In this document: positions 13,756 through 21,794 of the stretch, one piece after another
Position numbering within the stretch: position 1 is the stretch's first letter
How the letters are laid out: each line of letters starts with the position of its first letter
Assembly (NCBI GenBank): GCA_009692745.1
Contig: SHYO01000030.1
Span: forward strand, 1-34,119
Source: Chloroflexota bacterium
GTDB lineage: Bacteria > Chloroflexota > Anaerolineae > Epilineales > SHYO01
Direction: 5' to 3'
Length of the DNA: 34,119 nucleotides
The notes under the pieces: model-generated
Database searches by the model: none
What the model saw: the letters and a program-made list of their open reading frames with translations, nothing else
What the model was told of the DNA's origin: nothing
Position numbers and translations under genes: made by a program

Positions 13756-14436
13756 ATGGACATCGGTAACATTATCGGGCGAGCATTCCGGGATAAAGAT
13801 TGGATTGTAAAAATCCTGATCGGTGGTGTCTTCACGATTATTCCTTTCCTCAACTTTATCTCAGAAGGGTTTTATGTGGATTTGATGCGCAAGCGGTCAG
13901 AAGGAGATGATGTAGACTTGCCTAGTTTTGATAACATGGGAGATCAATTTGTGAGAGGCTTGATTTCCTGGTTGATCAGCCTGGTTTACCAACTGCCCGG
14001 CATTGTCTTATTTGGTTGTTTTGCGATTGTTTCGGCTATTGCCGGCGGCAACTCCCGTAACGGTGGCGGGAATGGTCCCGCAATGGTCCTGGCAATTATT
14101 TGCCTGATGTTACCCGGTCTGGTCTTGTCCCTTATCGGGGCGATCCTGGCTCCAGCAGGACGCTTGCAATATGCGGTTACCGGTTCCATGGCGGCTGGTT
14201 TCCAATTAAGCACCGTCTGGGCCTTTATCAGCCAGAATATTGGGGAGTATGTCATTGCCCTGTTGGGTCCGGTGGGACTGGGATTGGCATTAGCGGTAAT
14301 TTCGCCGTTCACCTGCTTTTTGATCGTGCCTTTCGGTACATTCTGGATCAACCTGGTGTTGGCAGATATGCTGGGCAACCTGTATCACCAGTCGCACAAC
14401 CTGGATAGCGGTATGTCTCCGGTAGTCACTGCTTAG
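13756..14436 (+). CDS. DUF4013 family integral membrane protein
   Basis: A protein of 226 residues. The N-terminus (IIGRAFRDKDWIVKILIGG then a hydrophobic stretch ending in PFLNFISEGF) and the motif GFYVDLMRKRSEGDD followed by LPSFDNMGDQFVRGL are typical of DUF4013. Four or five membrane helices follow, separated by a Gly/Asn-rich loop (GGNSRNGGGNGP) near residue 98. DUF4013 proteins are widespread in Chloroflexota and archaea but have no established function. A GGAGG ribosome site supports the ATG. The gene is monocistronic, with an imperfect hairpin just after the stop. Confidence 0.85.
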   Translation: MDIGNIIGRAFRDKDWIVKILIGGVFTIIPFLNFISEGFYVDLMRKRSEGDDVDLPSFDNMGDQFVRGLISWLISLVYQLPGIVLFGCFAIVSAIAGGNSRNGGGNGPAMVLAIICLMLPGLVLSLIGAILAPAGRLQYAVTGSMAAGFQLSTVWAFISQNIGEYVIALLGPVGLGLALAVISPFTCFLIVPFGTFWINLVLADMLGNLYHQSHNLDSGMSPVVTA

Positions 14437-14447
14437 TGACCAATCCT

Positions 14448-14515
14448 GTAGGTGCGGTCTCCTGGCCGCACGACTTTTCCAGGCGCAAAGACGTGCAGCC
14501 GGAGGCAGCGCCTAC
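14448..14515. repeat. Long imperfect inverted repeat after the DUF4013 gene
   Basis: The arms at 14448-14472 and 14492-14515 pair over most of their length (GTAGG with CCTAC at the base, GCACG with CGTGC at the top) around a loop of about 20 bases. It lacks a T-run, so it is either a weak terminator or another small palindromic repeat. Confidence 0.5.
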
Positions 14516-14563
14516 CATTAGTTTCTCTACCGAGATTCTGAACAGTTTCGCTTTTCGCGCAAC

Positions 14564-14592
14564 TTGCCAGAAAATGCGGGCTGTGGTAGAAT
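14564..14592 (+). promoter_or_regulatory. Promoter of tRNA-Gln
   Basis: TTGCCA (14564-14569), a 17-bp spacer, TAGAAT (14587-14592). The predicted start is about 8 bases before the mature tRNA 5' end. Confidence 0.7.
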
Positions 14593-14606
14593 TGGGTCAT
14601 TATTGA

Positions 14607-14677
14607 TGGGGGATCGTCTAGAGGTAGGACGTCGCGCTCTGGACGCGAAAGCCGGGGTTCGAATCCCTGTCCCCCAG
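14607..14677 (+). tRNA. trnQ: tRNA-Gln, anticodon CTG
   Basis: A complete cloverleaf can be drawn. The acceptor stem is TGGGGGA with TCCCCCA, followed by discriminator G; the U1-A72 pair and G73 are typical of tRNA-Gln. The D arm lies in GTCTAGAGGTAGGAC. The anticodon stem is TCGCG/CGCGA with loop CTCTGGA, placing CTG at 14639-14641. The T arm is CGGGG-TTCGAAT-CCCTG. The 3' CCA is not encoded. It reads codon CAG. Confidence 0.95.
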
Positions 14678-14683
14678 CTACTA

Positions 14684-14720
14684 AAAACCTCCGGGTAGCT
14701 CTCTGCTCGGAGGTTTTGTT
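14684..14720 (+). terminator. Rho-independent terminator after tRNA-Gln
   Basis: Ten-bp stem AAAACCTCCG (14684-14693) with CGGAGGTTTT (14708-14717), ending in GTTT. It separates the tRNA from the aldo/keto reductase, whose ribosome site follows at once. Confidence 0.8.
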
Positions 14721-14731
14721 TAGGAGTAGTC

Positions 14732-15700
14732 ATGGAATTTCAGAAGCTCGGCGCGACCTCCATTACCGTTTCTCCGCTGGGAATGGGCACCTGGCAATGG
14801 GGTGATACTATGATCTGGCAGTACGGTGGCAACTACGGCCCGCAGGATGTGAGGGCTGCTTTTGATATTAGCTTAGCTGCGGGCATTAATTTCTTTGATT
14901 CCGCCGAAATTTACGGGCGTGGCGATTCCGAGCGCATCCTGGGCCAATTTGTAGCGCAAATGGGGCCGCCCTTGGCCGCTCAGGCGCCGGCGCCGCTCGT
15001 TATCGCTACTAAATTCGCTCCCCTGCCAACGCGATTGACGGTTGGCTCGCTGCATAGAGCCTTGGATGCCAGTTTGAAACGCCTGGGAATGAGCCATGTA
15101 GACCTCTATCAAATTCATTTCCCCTATTCCTTGATCCCCATAAAATCCTTGATGAATGGCCTGGCCGATGCGGTGGCTGAGGGAAAAGTACGAGCAGTGG
15201 GTGTGAGCAATTACAGCGCCGAACAGATGCAGCGGGCCTACGATGTGCTGGCGCGGCGCGGTGTGCCCCTGGCTTCCAACCAGGTGGAATATAGCTTGTT
15301 GAAGCGCACGCCGCAGGTCAACGGGGTGCTGGATACTTGCCGCAAGCTGAACGTGACTCTGATTGCCTATAGCCCGATTGCGCAGGGTCTTTTAACGGGG
15401 AAATATACCCTTAACTCGCCTGTTCCCGGGGTAAGGCGCTTTATGGGCAAATTCCACCAGGGTAATTTGGCGAAGATTCAACCGCTGATTGGCTTGTTGC
15501 GCGAGATAGGGCAAGCGCATACAGGTAAGACCCCTGCGCAGGTGGCCTTAAACTGGCTGATGGCGCAACCTGGTGTGATTCCCATCCCCGGCGCCAAAAA
15601 TGGCCGCCAGGCAGCAGAGAATGCCGGAGCATTGGGCTGGAGTCTCAGTCTGGATGAATGCGCTACCCTGGATAAAGCAGCAGAAAGGTGGAAAAGGTAG
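14732..15700 (+). CDS. Aldo/keto reductase
   Basis: A 322-residue NADPH-dependent oxidoreductase of the AKR superfamily (TIM barrel). The catalytic tetrad is visible: Asp56 and Tyr61 (FFDSAEIYGRG), Lys94 (VIATKFAP) and His129 (DLYQIHFP). The cofactor-binding C-terminal part contains VIPIPGAKNGRQAAENAGA, where the phosphate-binding Lys/Arg sit. The opening MEFQKLGATSITVSPLGMGT is standard for YajO/Tas-like members. These enzymes reduce aldehydes or ketones; the physiological substrate is not predictable. A GGAG ribosome site supports the ATG. The stop lies 2 bp before the convergent MFS gene. Confidence 0.9.
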   Translation: MEFQKLGATSITVSPLGMGTWQWGDTMIWQYGGNYGPQDVRAAFDISLAAGINFFDSAEIYGRGDSERILGQFVAQMGPPLAAQAPAPLVIATKFAPLPTRLTVGSLHRALDASLKRLGMSHVDLYQIHFPYSLIPIKSLMNGLADAVAEGKVRAVGVSNYSAEQMQRAYDVLARRGVPLASNQVEYSLLKRTPQVNGVLDTCRKLNVTLIAYSPIAQGLLTGKYTLNSPVPGVRRFMGKFHQGNLAKIQPLIGLLREIGQAHTGKTPAQVALNWLMAQPGVIPIPGAKNGRQAAENAGALGWSLSLDECATLDKAAERWKR

Positions 15701-15702
15701 GC

Positions 15703-16887
15703 TCAGGTCGCCTTTTGTGCCCGCGGGCGGTGCGTCTCAGGCACCACTACCCCTAATAGAGCTGCTGCTAGAAATCCTACTCCAGCCAGCACAAAGGTGC
15801 TGGTCGCCAGTCCTACTAAATCTGCCAAAGATCCCACTACCAGGGGACCGGCGCCGGCTCCCGTGTCGCCGATCAGACTCCAAATCCCCAGAAACTCCCC
15901 CATATGGGCGCGGGGTGCCAGGTCCGCCCCCAGGGTGAGCATTGTGCCGGAACCCAGGCCATTGCCCAATCCCATAATCAGGCAGGCGATCAACAGGCCA
16001 GTCAGGTCTGATGTAAAGGGCATCAGGGCCATGCCCAAACTAAGGATGATAAAGCAGGGCACCGAGGCAAAGCGGCGCCCGAAGCGGTCCATCAGTAGAC
16101 CGGCTGGAATAAACATCACCATTTCCAGAATTGAAGAAATGCTAATGATATATCCGATGGCATCCACCGCCAGGCCAATATGCGCGCCGTACAGCGGCAC
16201 GGCCAACTGGCGTCCGGTGCGAATCATCTGGCCGCAGATTTGAGCTGATCCTGCCACCCCCAGGTTGGTATGATGTTCACGCAGCACCAGCCACATCTTC
16301 CGCAGCGGATGTTGCAGCAGGAGCGCGGGGTCTACTATTTCATTCGGTGTGAACAACGCCAGGACCACAGCGGTCAGAGCTGCCAGGATTCCCGCCAACA
16401 AGAAGGCCATGTGGGCCCCCCAGGTAACCGCCACCGTCCCCCCTAGCGCCGGTCCGATGACCAGGCCCAGCCGGCCAATGCCGCCGAAAATCGCCATAGT
16501 GCGCCCCCTATCCCCTGTTTGGGAGATACGGGTCATATAGGCATGGCGCGATACCCCCCAGACTGCCATGCCCATCCCCGACACGAAGGAGAGCAGGACC
16601 AAAAGCGCGAGGGTATTAGCCAGCGGTAAAGCCAACGTGGCAGCAGCCAGCAAACTGGTCCCCAGCAGCAGCGACCGGCGCTGCCCAACGTGCGCCAGTA
16701 ACATCCCGGCCGGGACGTCCCCTAACAATGTGCCGATGCTGGCAGCCGCTACAGCGAAACCTACTGCGGCAAAGGACGCGCCCAGGCTCTGGACGTAGAG
16801 GGGCAACGTAGGGGTGAGAATACCCTGCACTACAGCAATGAGGAAGCCGGGTATATAGGCGGTCAGTAGGATATCGCGGCGTAGCAC
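15703..16887 (-). CDS. Major facilitator superfamily (MFS) transporter, drug-efflux type
   Basis: A 394-residue protein with about 12 hydrophobic segments and the MFS loop 2-3 signature region (LGDVPAGMLLAHVGQRRSLL) plus its repeat in the second half (IPAGLLMDRFGRRFA). The frame stays open to 17109, but the first 75 residues of that longer reading overlap the next gene and lie upstream of a perfect promoter at 16927-16955. I therefore chose the GTG at 16887, which gives the usual MFS length and begins VLRRDILLTAYIPGFLI. It is probably an exporter of small molecules or sugars; the substrate is unknown. Confidence 0.85.
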   Translation of the reverse strand: MLRRDILLTAYIPGFLIAVVQGILTPTLPLYVQSLGASFAAVGFAVAAASIGTLLGDVPAGMLLAHVGQRRSLLLGTSLLAAATLALPLANTLALLVLLSFVSGMGMAVWGVSRHAYMTRISQTGDRGRTMAIFGGIGRLGLVIGPALGGTVAVTWGAHMAFLLAGILAALTAVVLALFTPNEIVDPALLLQHPLRKMWLVLREHHTNLGVAGSAQICGQMIRTGRQLAVPLYGAHIGLAVDAIGYIISISSILEMVMFIPAGLLMDRFGRRFASVPCFIILSLGMALMPFTSDLTGLLIACLIMGLGNGLGSGTMLTLGADLAPRAHMGEFLGIWSLIGDTGAGAGPLVVGSLADLVGLATSTFVLAGVGFLAAALLGVVVPETHRPRAQKAT

Positions 16888-16926
16888 CTGGGCGTCCCTG
16901 TGGGTATGATATGAGGCAAGCGGCAG

Positions 16927-16955
16927 ATTATACGCCGCCCCTAGGGAAGTGTCAA
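16927..16955 (-). promoter_or_regulatory. Consensus sigma70 promoter of the MFS gene
   Basis: On the minus strand: TTGACA (16950-16955), a 17-bp spacer, TATAAT (16927-16932), a full consensus match. Transcription should start near 16920, which excludes any translation start upstream and decides the MFS start. Confidence 0.85.
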
Positions 16956-16975
16956 ATAAAGACTCTGGCCTAAAT

Positions 16976-17254
16976 CTATGCCTCGCCGATCGAGAACATG
17001 TGCTCCAGGTCGAAGCGCGAAAAAGCTTTGAAGGCCAACAAGGTTTCAGTATAGGTGATTTCGCGGATATCCAGGATATGGCCGGTGACCAGGTTCGCGA
17101 TTTCTTCATTACGCGCTACGCGTAGGATGGCGACCAGATCATATCGACCGGCCACGGAAAATACCTCGGTAATGCCGGAGAGCTCCAATAATTTTTGCGC
17201 AACATTATTTATTTCTGCACGTTCTACCTTGATGAGGGCAATTGCCGTGACCAT
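16976..17254 (-). CDS. Stand-alone Lrp/AsnC ligand-binding (RAM) domain protein
   Basis: A 92-residue protein consisting only of the AsnC_trans_reg (RAM) ferredoxin-like fold, with no helix-turn-helix. Typical features are the opening strand TAIALIKVE, the helix region NNVAQKLLELSGI, then VFSVAGRYDLVAILRV and IREITYTETLLAFKAF. In Lrp-family regulators this domain binds amino acids and drives octamer assembly. Stand-alone versions are known, and some bind amino acids or modulate partner proteins. The ATG follows AGGAG. The gene is divergent from the MFS gene at 17411 and lies upstream of the MFS gene at 15703, so a link to amino-acid or drug export is possible. Confidence 0.87.
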   Translation of the reverse strand: MVTAIALIKVERAEINNVAQKLLELSGITEVFSVAGRYDLVAILRVARNEEIANLVTGHILDIREITYTETLLAFKAFSRFDLEHMFSIGEA

Positions 17255-17294
17255 TATGCACTCCTGCGCTATAATTGACTGTAGGTTAGACGAG

Positions 17295-17339
17295 ATTATA
17301 ATCCCCAGGCTGGTAAGGTCAATTCTGGTCTGGGATTAT
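17295..17339 (-). promoter_or_regulatory. Promoter with overlapping palindrome upstream of the RAM-domain gene
   Basis: On the minus strand: TTGACC (17317-17322), a 16-bp spacer, TATAAT (17295-17300). An inverted repeat, ATAATCCCCAG (17298-17308) against CTGGGATTAT (17330-17339), spans the promoter and could be an operator shared with the divergent MFS gene. Confidence 0.5.
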
Positions 17340-17410
17340 TTTAATAATATCGGGTTCGTGTGTCACAGCATCGAAGTGACTGGTCGAAGTCCCTTCAAGG
17401 GTATGTATCA

Positions 17411-18778
17411 ATGCAGCTTCCGGAAGTAGCCCGCAATCGAGATTTTATGCGGCTGTGGGTGGCGCAGGCCATTTCACAAACAGCACAGACGGTCGTCAAT
17501 TTTGCAGTATTGGTGCTTATCGAGGAAATATCGCAACGTAGCTTATTGGTCAGCCTAGCAATTCTGGCTTTTAGTTTGCCGGCCGTACTTGTAGGCGCCA
17601 TAGCGGGGGCAATTGTCGACCGTACCAATAAGACGCATATGATGTTGATTACCAACATCTTGAGAGCACTGGTGGTGGGTAGCTTTTTCCTCATCCGCCT
17701 CAATGGTCCTCTCGGAAACTCTCTGGTAGCAGTTTATGTGCTGACTATTATTTTTTCCATCGTGGGCCAGTTCTTTGGTCCGGCAGAAGCCGCTACCATT
17801 CCTTCCCTGGTCCCCAGAGAACAACTGCTCAGCGCCAATGCCTTTTTTAGCGCTACATTTAATGGCTCAGTAGCTGTAGGATTTGCGATCTTAGGGCCGC
17901 TTCTGGTGAGAGTATTGGGGTTGGATCAACTCTGGCTGGTGGTAGCCGGGGCATTTCTGGTCTGTGCTCTACTGGTCGCCGGCCTACCCAGCGGAACTAG
18001 CCGGCGTACGCGCGCCGGTACCACGATTCTGCCGGAAGGCCTTTTAGATGCAGTTCGTGAAGGCTGGGATTATTTGCGCAAGAATCCCAGGCTGCGCCGG
18101 GCGACTGCTATCTCCTCTATTGCCGTTTCGGTGCTCTTAATGATTGCCAGCCTGGGACCAGGTGTCGCCAGCCGCGTATTGGGCCTGAATACCCAGGATG
18201 TGAGTATCATTATGATACCCGCCGGTTTGGGTATGGGGTTGGGCGTAATCTTCGTGGGCCGGGCTGCAAAGCTGATAGGCAAAGATCGGCTCGTGACTAT
18301 CAGCCTCGCCAGCGCCGGGGTGTTGCTGATGCTGCTGGCGGGGGCGCGTGTTTTGGGAGAGCGCTTGATCCTACTCTTCGGCGGCTCGGTGAGCGGAGGG
18401 GAAGCTACTAACTTGGTGGTCTCTATCGCGGTAATATGTGCCTTGGGTCTGGGTGTCTCCAATACCTGGGTGACGATTTCTGCCAATACCGTATTGCAAG
18501 AAGAATCCGCTGAAGAAGTGCGGGGGCGGGTTTTTGCGATGCTCTTCTCGGTCACGAATCTGATTTCGGCTTTACCTGTGCTGTTTGCCGGAGCCCTGGC
18601 TGATTTGATCGGCCTGGTACCTATTTTGTTCCTGATTGGCTTGATCATGGCCAGCTTAAGTACCTTTTTCCTGCTCCAGATCAAACGCGAACCTGCATCG
18701 CGGAGTGGGGAGTTGGAGAAGCGCACGGTAAAACTACTCCCCGCACCCAAGAAGGAGCACTTTCCCCCGCCACCGTGA
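17411..18778 (+). CDS. MFS transporter, MFS_3 (enterobactin/macrolide exporter-like)
   Basis: A 455-residue protein. The N-terminus NRDFMRLWVAQAISQTAQTV and the loop VGAIAGAIVDRTNKTHMM are typical of the MFS_3 / EntS-like efflux group. FFGPAEAATIPSLVPREQLL and ANAFFSATFNGSVAVG are characteristic of helices 4-5. About 12 membrane segments are seen, with a hydrophilic loop near residues 205-235 and a charged, Pro-rich tail ending HFPPPP. I prefer the ATG at 17411 (AAGGG upstream); a GTG at 17360 would add 17 residues without a ribosome site. It is divergent from the RAM-domain gene, and two hairpins follow the stop. Confidence 0.85.
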   Translation: MQLPEVARNRDFMRLWVAQAISQTAQTVVNFAVLVLIEEISQRSLLVSLAILAFSLPAVLVGAIAGAIVDRTNKTHMMLITNILRALVVGSFFLIRLNGPLGNSLVAVYVLTIIFSIVGQFFGPAEAATIPSLVPREQLLSANAFFSATFNGSVAVGFAILGPLLVRVLGLDQLWLVVAGAFLVCALLVAGLPSGTSRRTRAGTTILPEGLLDAVREGWDYLRKNPRLRRATAISSIAVSVLLMIASLGPGVASRVLGLNTQDVSIIMIPAGLGMGLGVIFVGRAAKLIGKDRLVTISLASAGVLLMLLAGARVLGERLILLFGGSVSGGEATNLVVSIAVICALGLGVSNTWVTISANTVLQEESAEEVRGRVFAMLFSVTNLISALPVLFAGALADLIGLVPILFLIGLIMASLSTFFLLQIKREPASRSGELEKRTVKLLPAPKKEHFPPPP

Positions 18779-18821
18779 GGGGCAGCTAAGGGCAGTTCCT
18801 GAAACCGAGCATAATTCCCGG

Positions 18822-18857
18822 TCTCCATGGGCGCAGAGCGCGCTTGTGGAGATTTTT
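18822..18857 (+). terminator. Terminator after the MFS_3 transporter
   Basis: The stem TCTCCA (18822-18827) / TGGAGA (18847-18852) with an inner GCGC-rich stem is followed by TTTTTATT. Confidence 0.65.
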
Positions 18858-18868
18858 ATTGCCCCTGG

Positions 18869-18897
18869 AAATGGTCCTTACTTTGGGACCATTTCTG
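18869..18897. terminator. Second hairpin, possible terminator
   Basis: A perfect 9-bp stem AAATGGTCC (18869-18877) / GGACCATTT (18886-18894). The 3' arm ends in TTT and the T-run is interrupted (TTTCTG), so it may only back up the preceding terminator and insulate the hydrogenase operon. Confidence 0.5.
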
Positions 18898-18919
18898 TAT
18901 AAATGTAACCACTTTGACA

Positions 18920-18947
18920 TTGATTCTCTGAAAAAACATGATATACT
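18920..18947 (+). promoter_or_regulatory. Candidate promoter of the hydrogenase operon
   Basis: TTGATT (18920-18925), a 16-bp spacer, TATACT (18942-18947), within a 70-bp AT-rich stretch. A TTGACA (18914-18919) is nearby but too far from this -10 (22 bp). The leader would be about 90 bases. Confidence 0.45.
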
Positions 18948-19043
18948 TGTGATATATTTCACATAACATAGTCGTTATTGACGGTCCGGGGTTCGGCTAG
19001 TGGGAATCCTGTTACAGCGTGGCAATGCCGCCAGGAGGTGTCG

Positions 19044-19688
19044 ATGTCGTCAATTCTGCTCGTAGCCGGGATACTCGTTTGCGCAGTACAGGCGATCCGG
19101 GCGACACGGTTATTGGTTGCGGCGTTGTGGTTAGCGGGCACCAGTGGCTTACTGGCCATACTGCTTTACATGTTGGGTGCGCATGAAGTTGCCGTAGTCG
19201 AGCTGAGTGTGGGCGCAGGGTTGGTCACGGTACTTTTTGTCTTCGCGATTGGGATCGCAGGCGAAGAGGCTATGGATGCCCACGGACTCTTGCCTACTCC
19301 CCTGGCTACTGGTCTTGCCATCCTTCCTCTGCTGCTACTAGGCTGGTTGATCTTGCCGGTAAACTCCACCGGCTATCTTGCCGGTTTCACGGCAGGCACT
19401 GCAGATTTTAGCAATGTGTTATGGCAACAGCGCGGTTTGGATGTGCTGGTGCAGATCGTCCTGATTTTCGCTGGAGTGGTTGCTGTCCTAGGTCTACTGG
19501 CGGAGGTTCCGGCCGGAGCAAGGGAAGATAAAGTTTCCCCGGCGGAAGGAGTCAGGGTACCGAGCAATAAAGATCTCTTGTCCGGAACTACCATCTTATT
19601 CGCACCGGAGATACGCAACCAGCAAGCCGAAATTCCCGGAGATCACATTGCTGAACCTGAACAAGCCGTGGAGGAGGCGCACCGATGA
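19044..19688 (+). CDS. Hydrogenase membrane subunit, MbhD/MbhE-like fusion (NuoJ-related)
   Basis: A 214-residue membrane protein, first gene of the hydrogenase operon. Residues 1-75 match the DUF4040/MbhD family (helices in ILLVAGILVCAVQAIRAT and GAHEVAVVELSVGAGLVTVL). Residues 90-160 resemble MbhE / the MrpA C-terminal part, ending NVLWQQRGLDVLVQIVLIFA. In Mbh and Mrp complexes these are separate small subunits or MrpA domains, related to NuoJ and lining the ion path. A soluble, charged tail of about 50 residues follows and is unusual. The ATG has an excellent AGGAGG site; an upstream GTG at 18978 lacks one. The last 4 bases overlap the next gene (ATGA). Confidence 0.8.
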   Translation: MSSILLVAGILVCAVQAIRATRLLVAALWLAGTSGLLAILLYMLGAHEVAVVELSVGAGLVTVLFVFAIGIAGEEAMDAHGLLPTPLATGLAILPLLLLGWLILPVNSTGYLAGFTAGTADFSNVLWQQRGLDVLVQIVLIFAGVVAVLGLLAEVPAGAREDKVSPAEGVRVPSNKDLLSGTTILFAPEIRNQQAEIPGDHIAEPEQAVEEAHR

Positions 19689-19996
19689 ACCTTGCACCCT
19701 TGAATGTAGCTTTGGTCGGTGTTCTGGGATTACTCGGCATTGGAATGTACGGATTGCTGATGACCCGGAATCTGATCAAGACAGTGATCGTGCTACAAAT
19801 CCTGGTAAAAGCTGCCGTATTGGCGTTAGTAATGGCCGGGAGTGCGGCCGGCCAGATTCATCTGGGACAGAGTCTGGCCTTAACGGTGATTGTGGCCGAT
19901 ACCATTGTAGCCGTCGTAGGATTGGCCCTGGCAATCCAGGTGCGGCGGCGCTGCGGCACCCTGGATGTGCAGGCTTTAGCGACTTTACGGAGGTGA
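19685..19996 (+). CDS. NuoK/MrpC-like hydrogenase membrane subunit (MbhG-type)
   Basis: A 103-residue protein with three transmembrane helices, the NuoK/MrpC/MbhG size and topology: LVGVLGLLGIGMYGLLMTRN, LIKTVIVLQILVKAAVLALV and ALTVIVADTIVAVVGLALAI. The second helix is followed by the conserved region before QSLALTVIVAD, which parallels the NuoK helix carrying acidic proton-path residues. It ends in a basic tail. Translation is coupled to the upstream gene by the ATGA overlap, and the next gene begins 3 bp after its stop. Confidence 0.87.
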   Translation: MNLAPLNVALVGVLGLLGIGMYGLLMTRNLIKTVIVLQILVKAAVLALVMAGSAAGQIHLGQSLALTVIVADTIVAVVGLALAIQVRRRCGTLDVQALATLRR

Positions 19997-19999
19997 GAG

Positions 20000-21793
20000 A
20001 TGCCATCGATTGATTTGACCACGATCTTGACCCTCTTGACTGTGGGCTTCCTCTGGATAGGGGCGGTGGCCGTGTTATGGGCCGGGGACGGGCGCAGACA
20101 GATGCAGAACTTGCTGGCGGCCGGTTTCGCCGTAGCTGCGGGCCTGGCGGCACTAGGACTACTGCCCCTGGCCACCGGCCAGGCGGTAGTGCGGATCGCT
20201 ATGGGCAGCTTCTTTGGTGATTTTACCTTCGTGCCCGATGGCTTAGGGGTTTTCCTGGCTGCAGTAGCCACAGTGGTCGGTAGCCTGGCCGTGATCTTCT
20301 CTATTGATTATATGCATGAGGAAGCGCAACTGGGGCGCTACTACGCCCTGGTATTGTTTTTCATCGGGGCGATGGCCGGCCTGGTCCTGGCGGGGAACTT
20401 GCTGCTGCTCTTCCTATTCTGGGAGATGGTGGCGTTCTGTTCCTACGCTTTGATCTCCTTCCACAATGATGATCCCAAGGCAGTAGCCGGAGGGATCAAG
20501 GCATTGGTGATTACCCAATTAGGCGGCCTGGGACTGCTGGCAGGGGTTTTGACCGCTTATGCCACCCTGGGCAATTACCAGGTTGAATACTTTCTGGCCA
20601 ATGCCCATACTGTCCCGCCGGCAGCTCTGGCTGTGATCGCTTTCGGCTTCTTAATAGCAGCCGCGGCAAAATCTGCCCAAGTCCCGTTCCACACCTGGTT
20701 ACCCGATGCTATGGAAGCTCCCACGCCGGTAAGCGCTTTAATCCATGCGGCCACGATGGTGAATGCCGGAGTGTACCTGCTGGCCCGTTTCTATCCTGCT
20801 TTCGCCGATGTGCCCGGCTGGCGCACGGCGGTAATGACCGTCGGAGTCCTCTCGGCATTGTTGGCCGCCGGGTTAGCCTTGATGGCTACGGACCTTAAGC
20901 GGGTACTGGCTTATTCCACCATTAGCCAATTAGGCTACATGGTCTACGCTGTGGGCGTGGGGGCGATCTTTGCCAGCCAATTCCATCTGCTCAGCCACGC
21001 AGTCTTTAAGGCCTTGCTCTTCCTGGGGGCCGGTGCGGTGATCCACCTGGTAGGCACGCGGGATATGCAACAGATGGGGGGCCTGGGGCGCCAGATGCCT
21101 TTTGTACGCAATGTTTTTGTGATTGGGGCGCTGGCCTTGGCCGGCATACCTATCCTGAATGGCTTCTGGAGCAAGGAACTGATCCTAGAAGCCGGATTCG
21201 CCGGTGGGCCATTCGCTGCCTACGTGATTATGCTGGCGGTGGCCGGGTTGACGGCGCTGTATACCTTCCGAACTGTCTGGCTAGTCTTTTTCGGCCCGCC
21301 AGGGGCTGATAGCCCATCCAGGGAGCGGAACCCGGCGGCAGGAGATGCGCCGCCAGCCATGCGGGTAGCCTTGGGAACCCTGGTGTTGGGGACATTCGTA
21401 ACTTGGCTGTTGGCAGGACCTTTTGGCAACTTGTTGGAGATAGGGATCAAGGGACCAGCCTTCGGCCATGTCTCGTCCACACTGCGGGTAGTGGAAGAAG
21501 TGCTTGCTGCACCTACGACCCTGATAGCACTGATCGTGGTCTCTCTGGGGTTGGCCGTTTGGTACTGGCGGGCGAAACTGCCTGCAAACGCTACCGCGTC
21601 GGGGGCAGCAGGATTCCGCGCCTGGTTCGCCAGGGATGGCGGGTTCGAAGGGCTAAATCATGCCATCGCCGGCTTGATCCAGGGTTCATCCGAGGCGCTA
21701 CGCACCACCCAGACAGGGCAGCTCAACTGGAATATCGTCGGGATTGCCGGCGGCCTGGCCATCGTACTCGCAATTCTGGCACTGGGAGCATAA
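20000..21793 (+). CDS. NuoL/MrpA-type antiporter-like hydrogenase subunit
   Basis: A 597-residue polytopic protein of the proton_antipo_M family. Key ion-path residues are in place: Glu142 in helix 5 (LFLFWEMVAFCSYAL), Lys224 in helix 7 (AAAAKSAQVPFHTWL), the HTWLPDAMEAPTPVSALIHA loop (231-250), Lys300 (LKRVLAYSTISQLGYM), Lys337 and Lys392 (FWSKELI). The length and a C-terminal region past helix 12 put it with NuoL/HyfB-like subunits, but the NuoL lateral helix is not certain. Role: sodium or proton translocation coupled to hydrogen turnover. It is followed after one base by the second antiporter gene. Confidence 0.88.
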   Translation: MPSIDLTTILTLLTVGFLWIGAVAVLWAGDGRRQMQNLLAAGFAVAAGLAALGLLPLATGQAVVRIAMGSFFGDFTFVPDGLGVFLAAVATVVGSLAVIFSIDYMHEEAQLGRYYALVLFFIGAMAGLVLAGNLLLLFLFWEMVAFCSYALISFHNDDPKAVAGGIKALVITQLGGLGLLAGVLTAYATLGNYQVEYFLANAHTVPPAALAVIAFGFLIAAAAKSAQVPFHTWLPDAMEAPTPVSALIHAATMVNAGVYLLARFYPAFADVPGWRTAVMTVGVLSALLAAGLALMATDLKRVLAYSTISQLGYMVYAVGVGAIFASQFHLLSHAVFKALLFLGAGAVIHLVGTRDMQQMGGLGRQMPFVRNVFVIGALALAGIPILNGFWSKELILEAGFAGGPFAAYVIMLAVAGLTALYTFRTVWLVFFGPPGADSPSRERNPAAGDAPPAMRVALGTLVLGTFVTWLLAGPFGNLLEIGIKGPAFGHVSSTLRVVEEVLAAPTTLIALIVVSLGLAVWYWRAKLPANATASGAAGFRAWFARDGGFEGLNHAIAGLIQGSSEALRTTQTGQLNWNIVGIAGGLAIVLAILALGA

Positions 21794-21794
21794 C

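Noticed and set aside
16888-17109. N-terminal extension of the MFS transporter at 15703
   Set aside because: It lies upstream of a consensus promoter, overlaps the RAM-domain gene on the same strand and has no membrane-protein character.
18070-18828. Minus-strand open frame opposite the MFS_3 transporter
   Set aside because: Antisense to membrane-protein coding sequence, Ser/Thr/Lys-rich with no start signal; a shadow.
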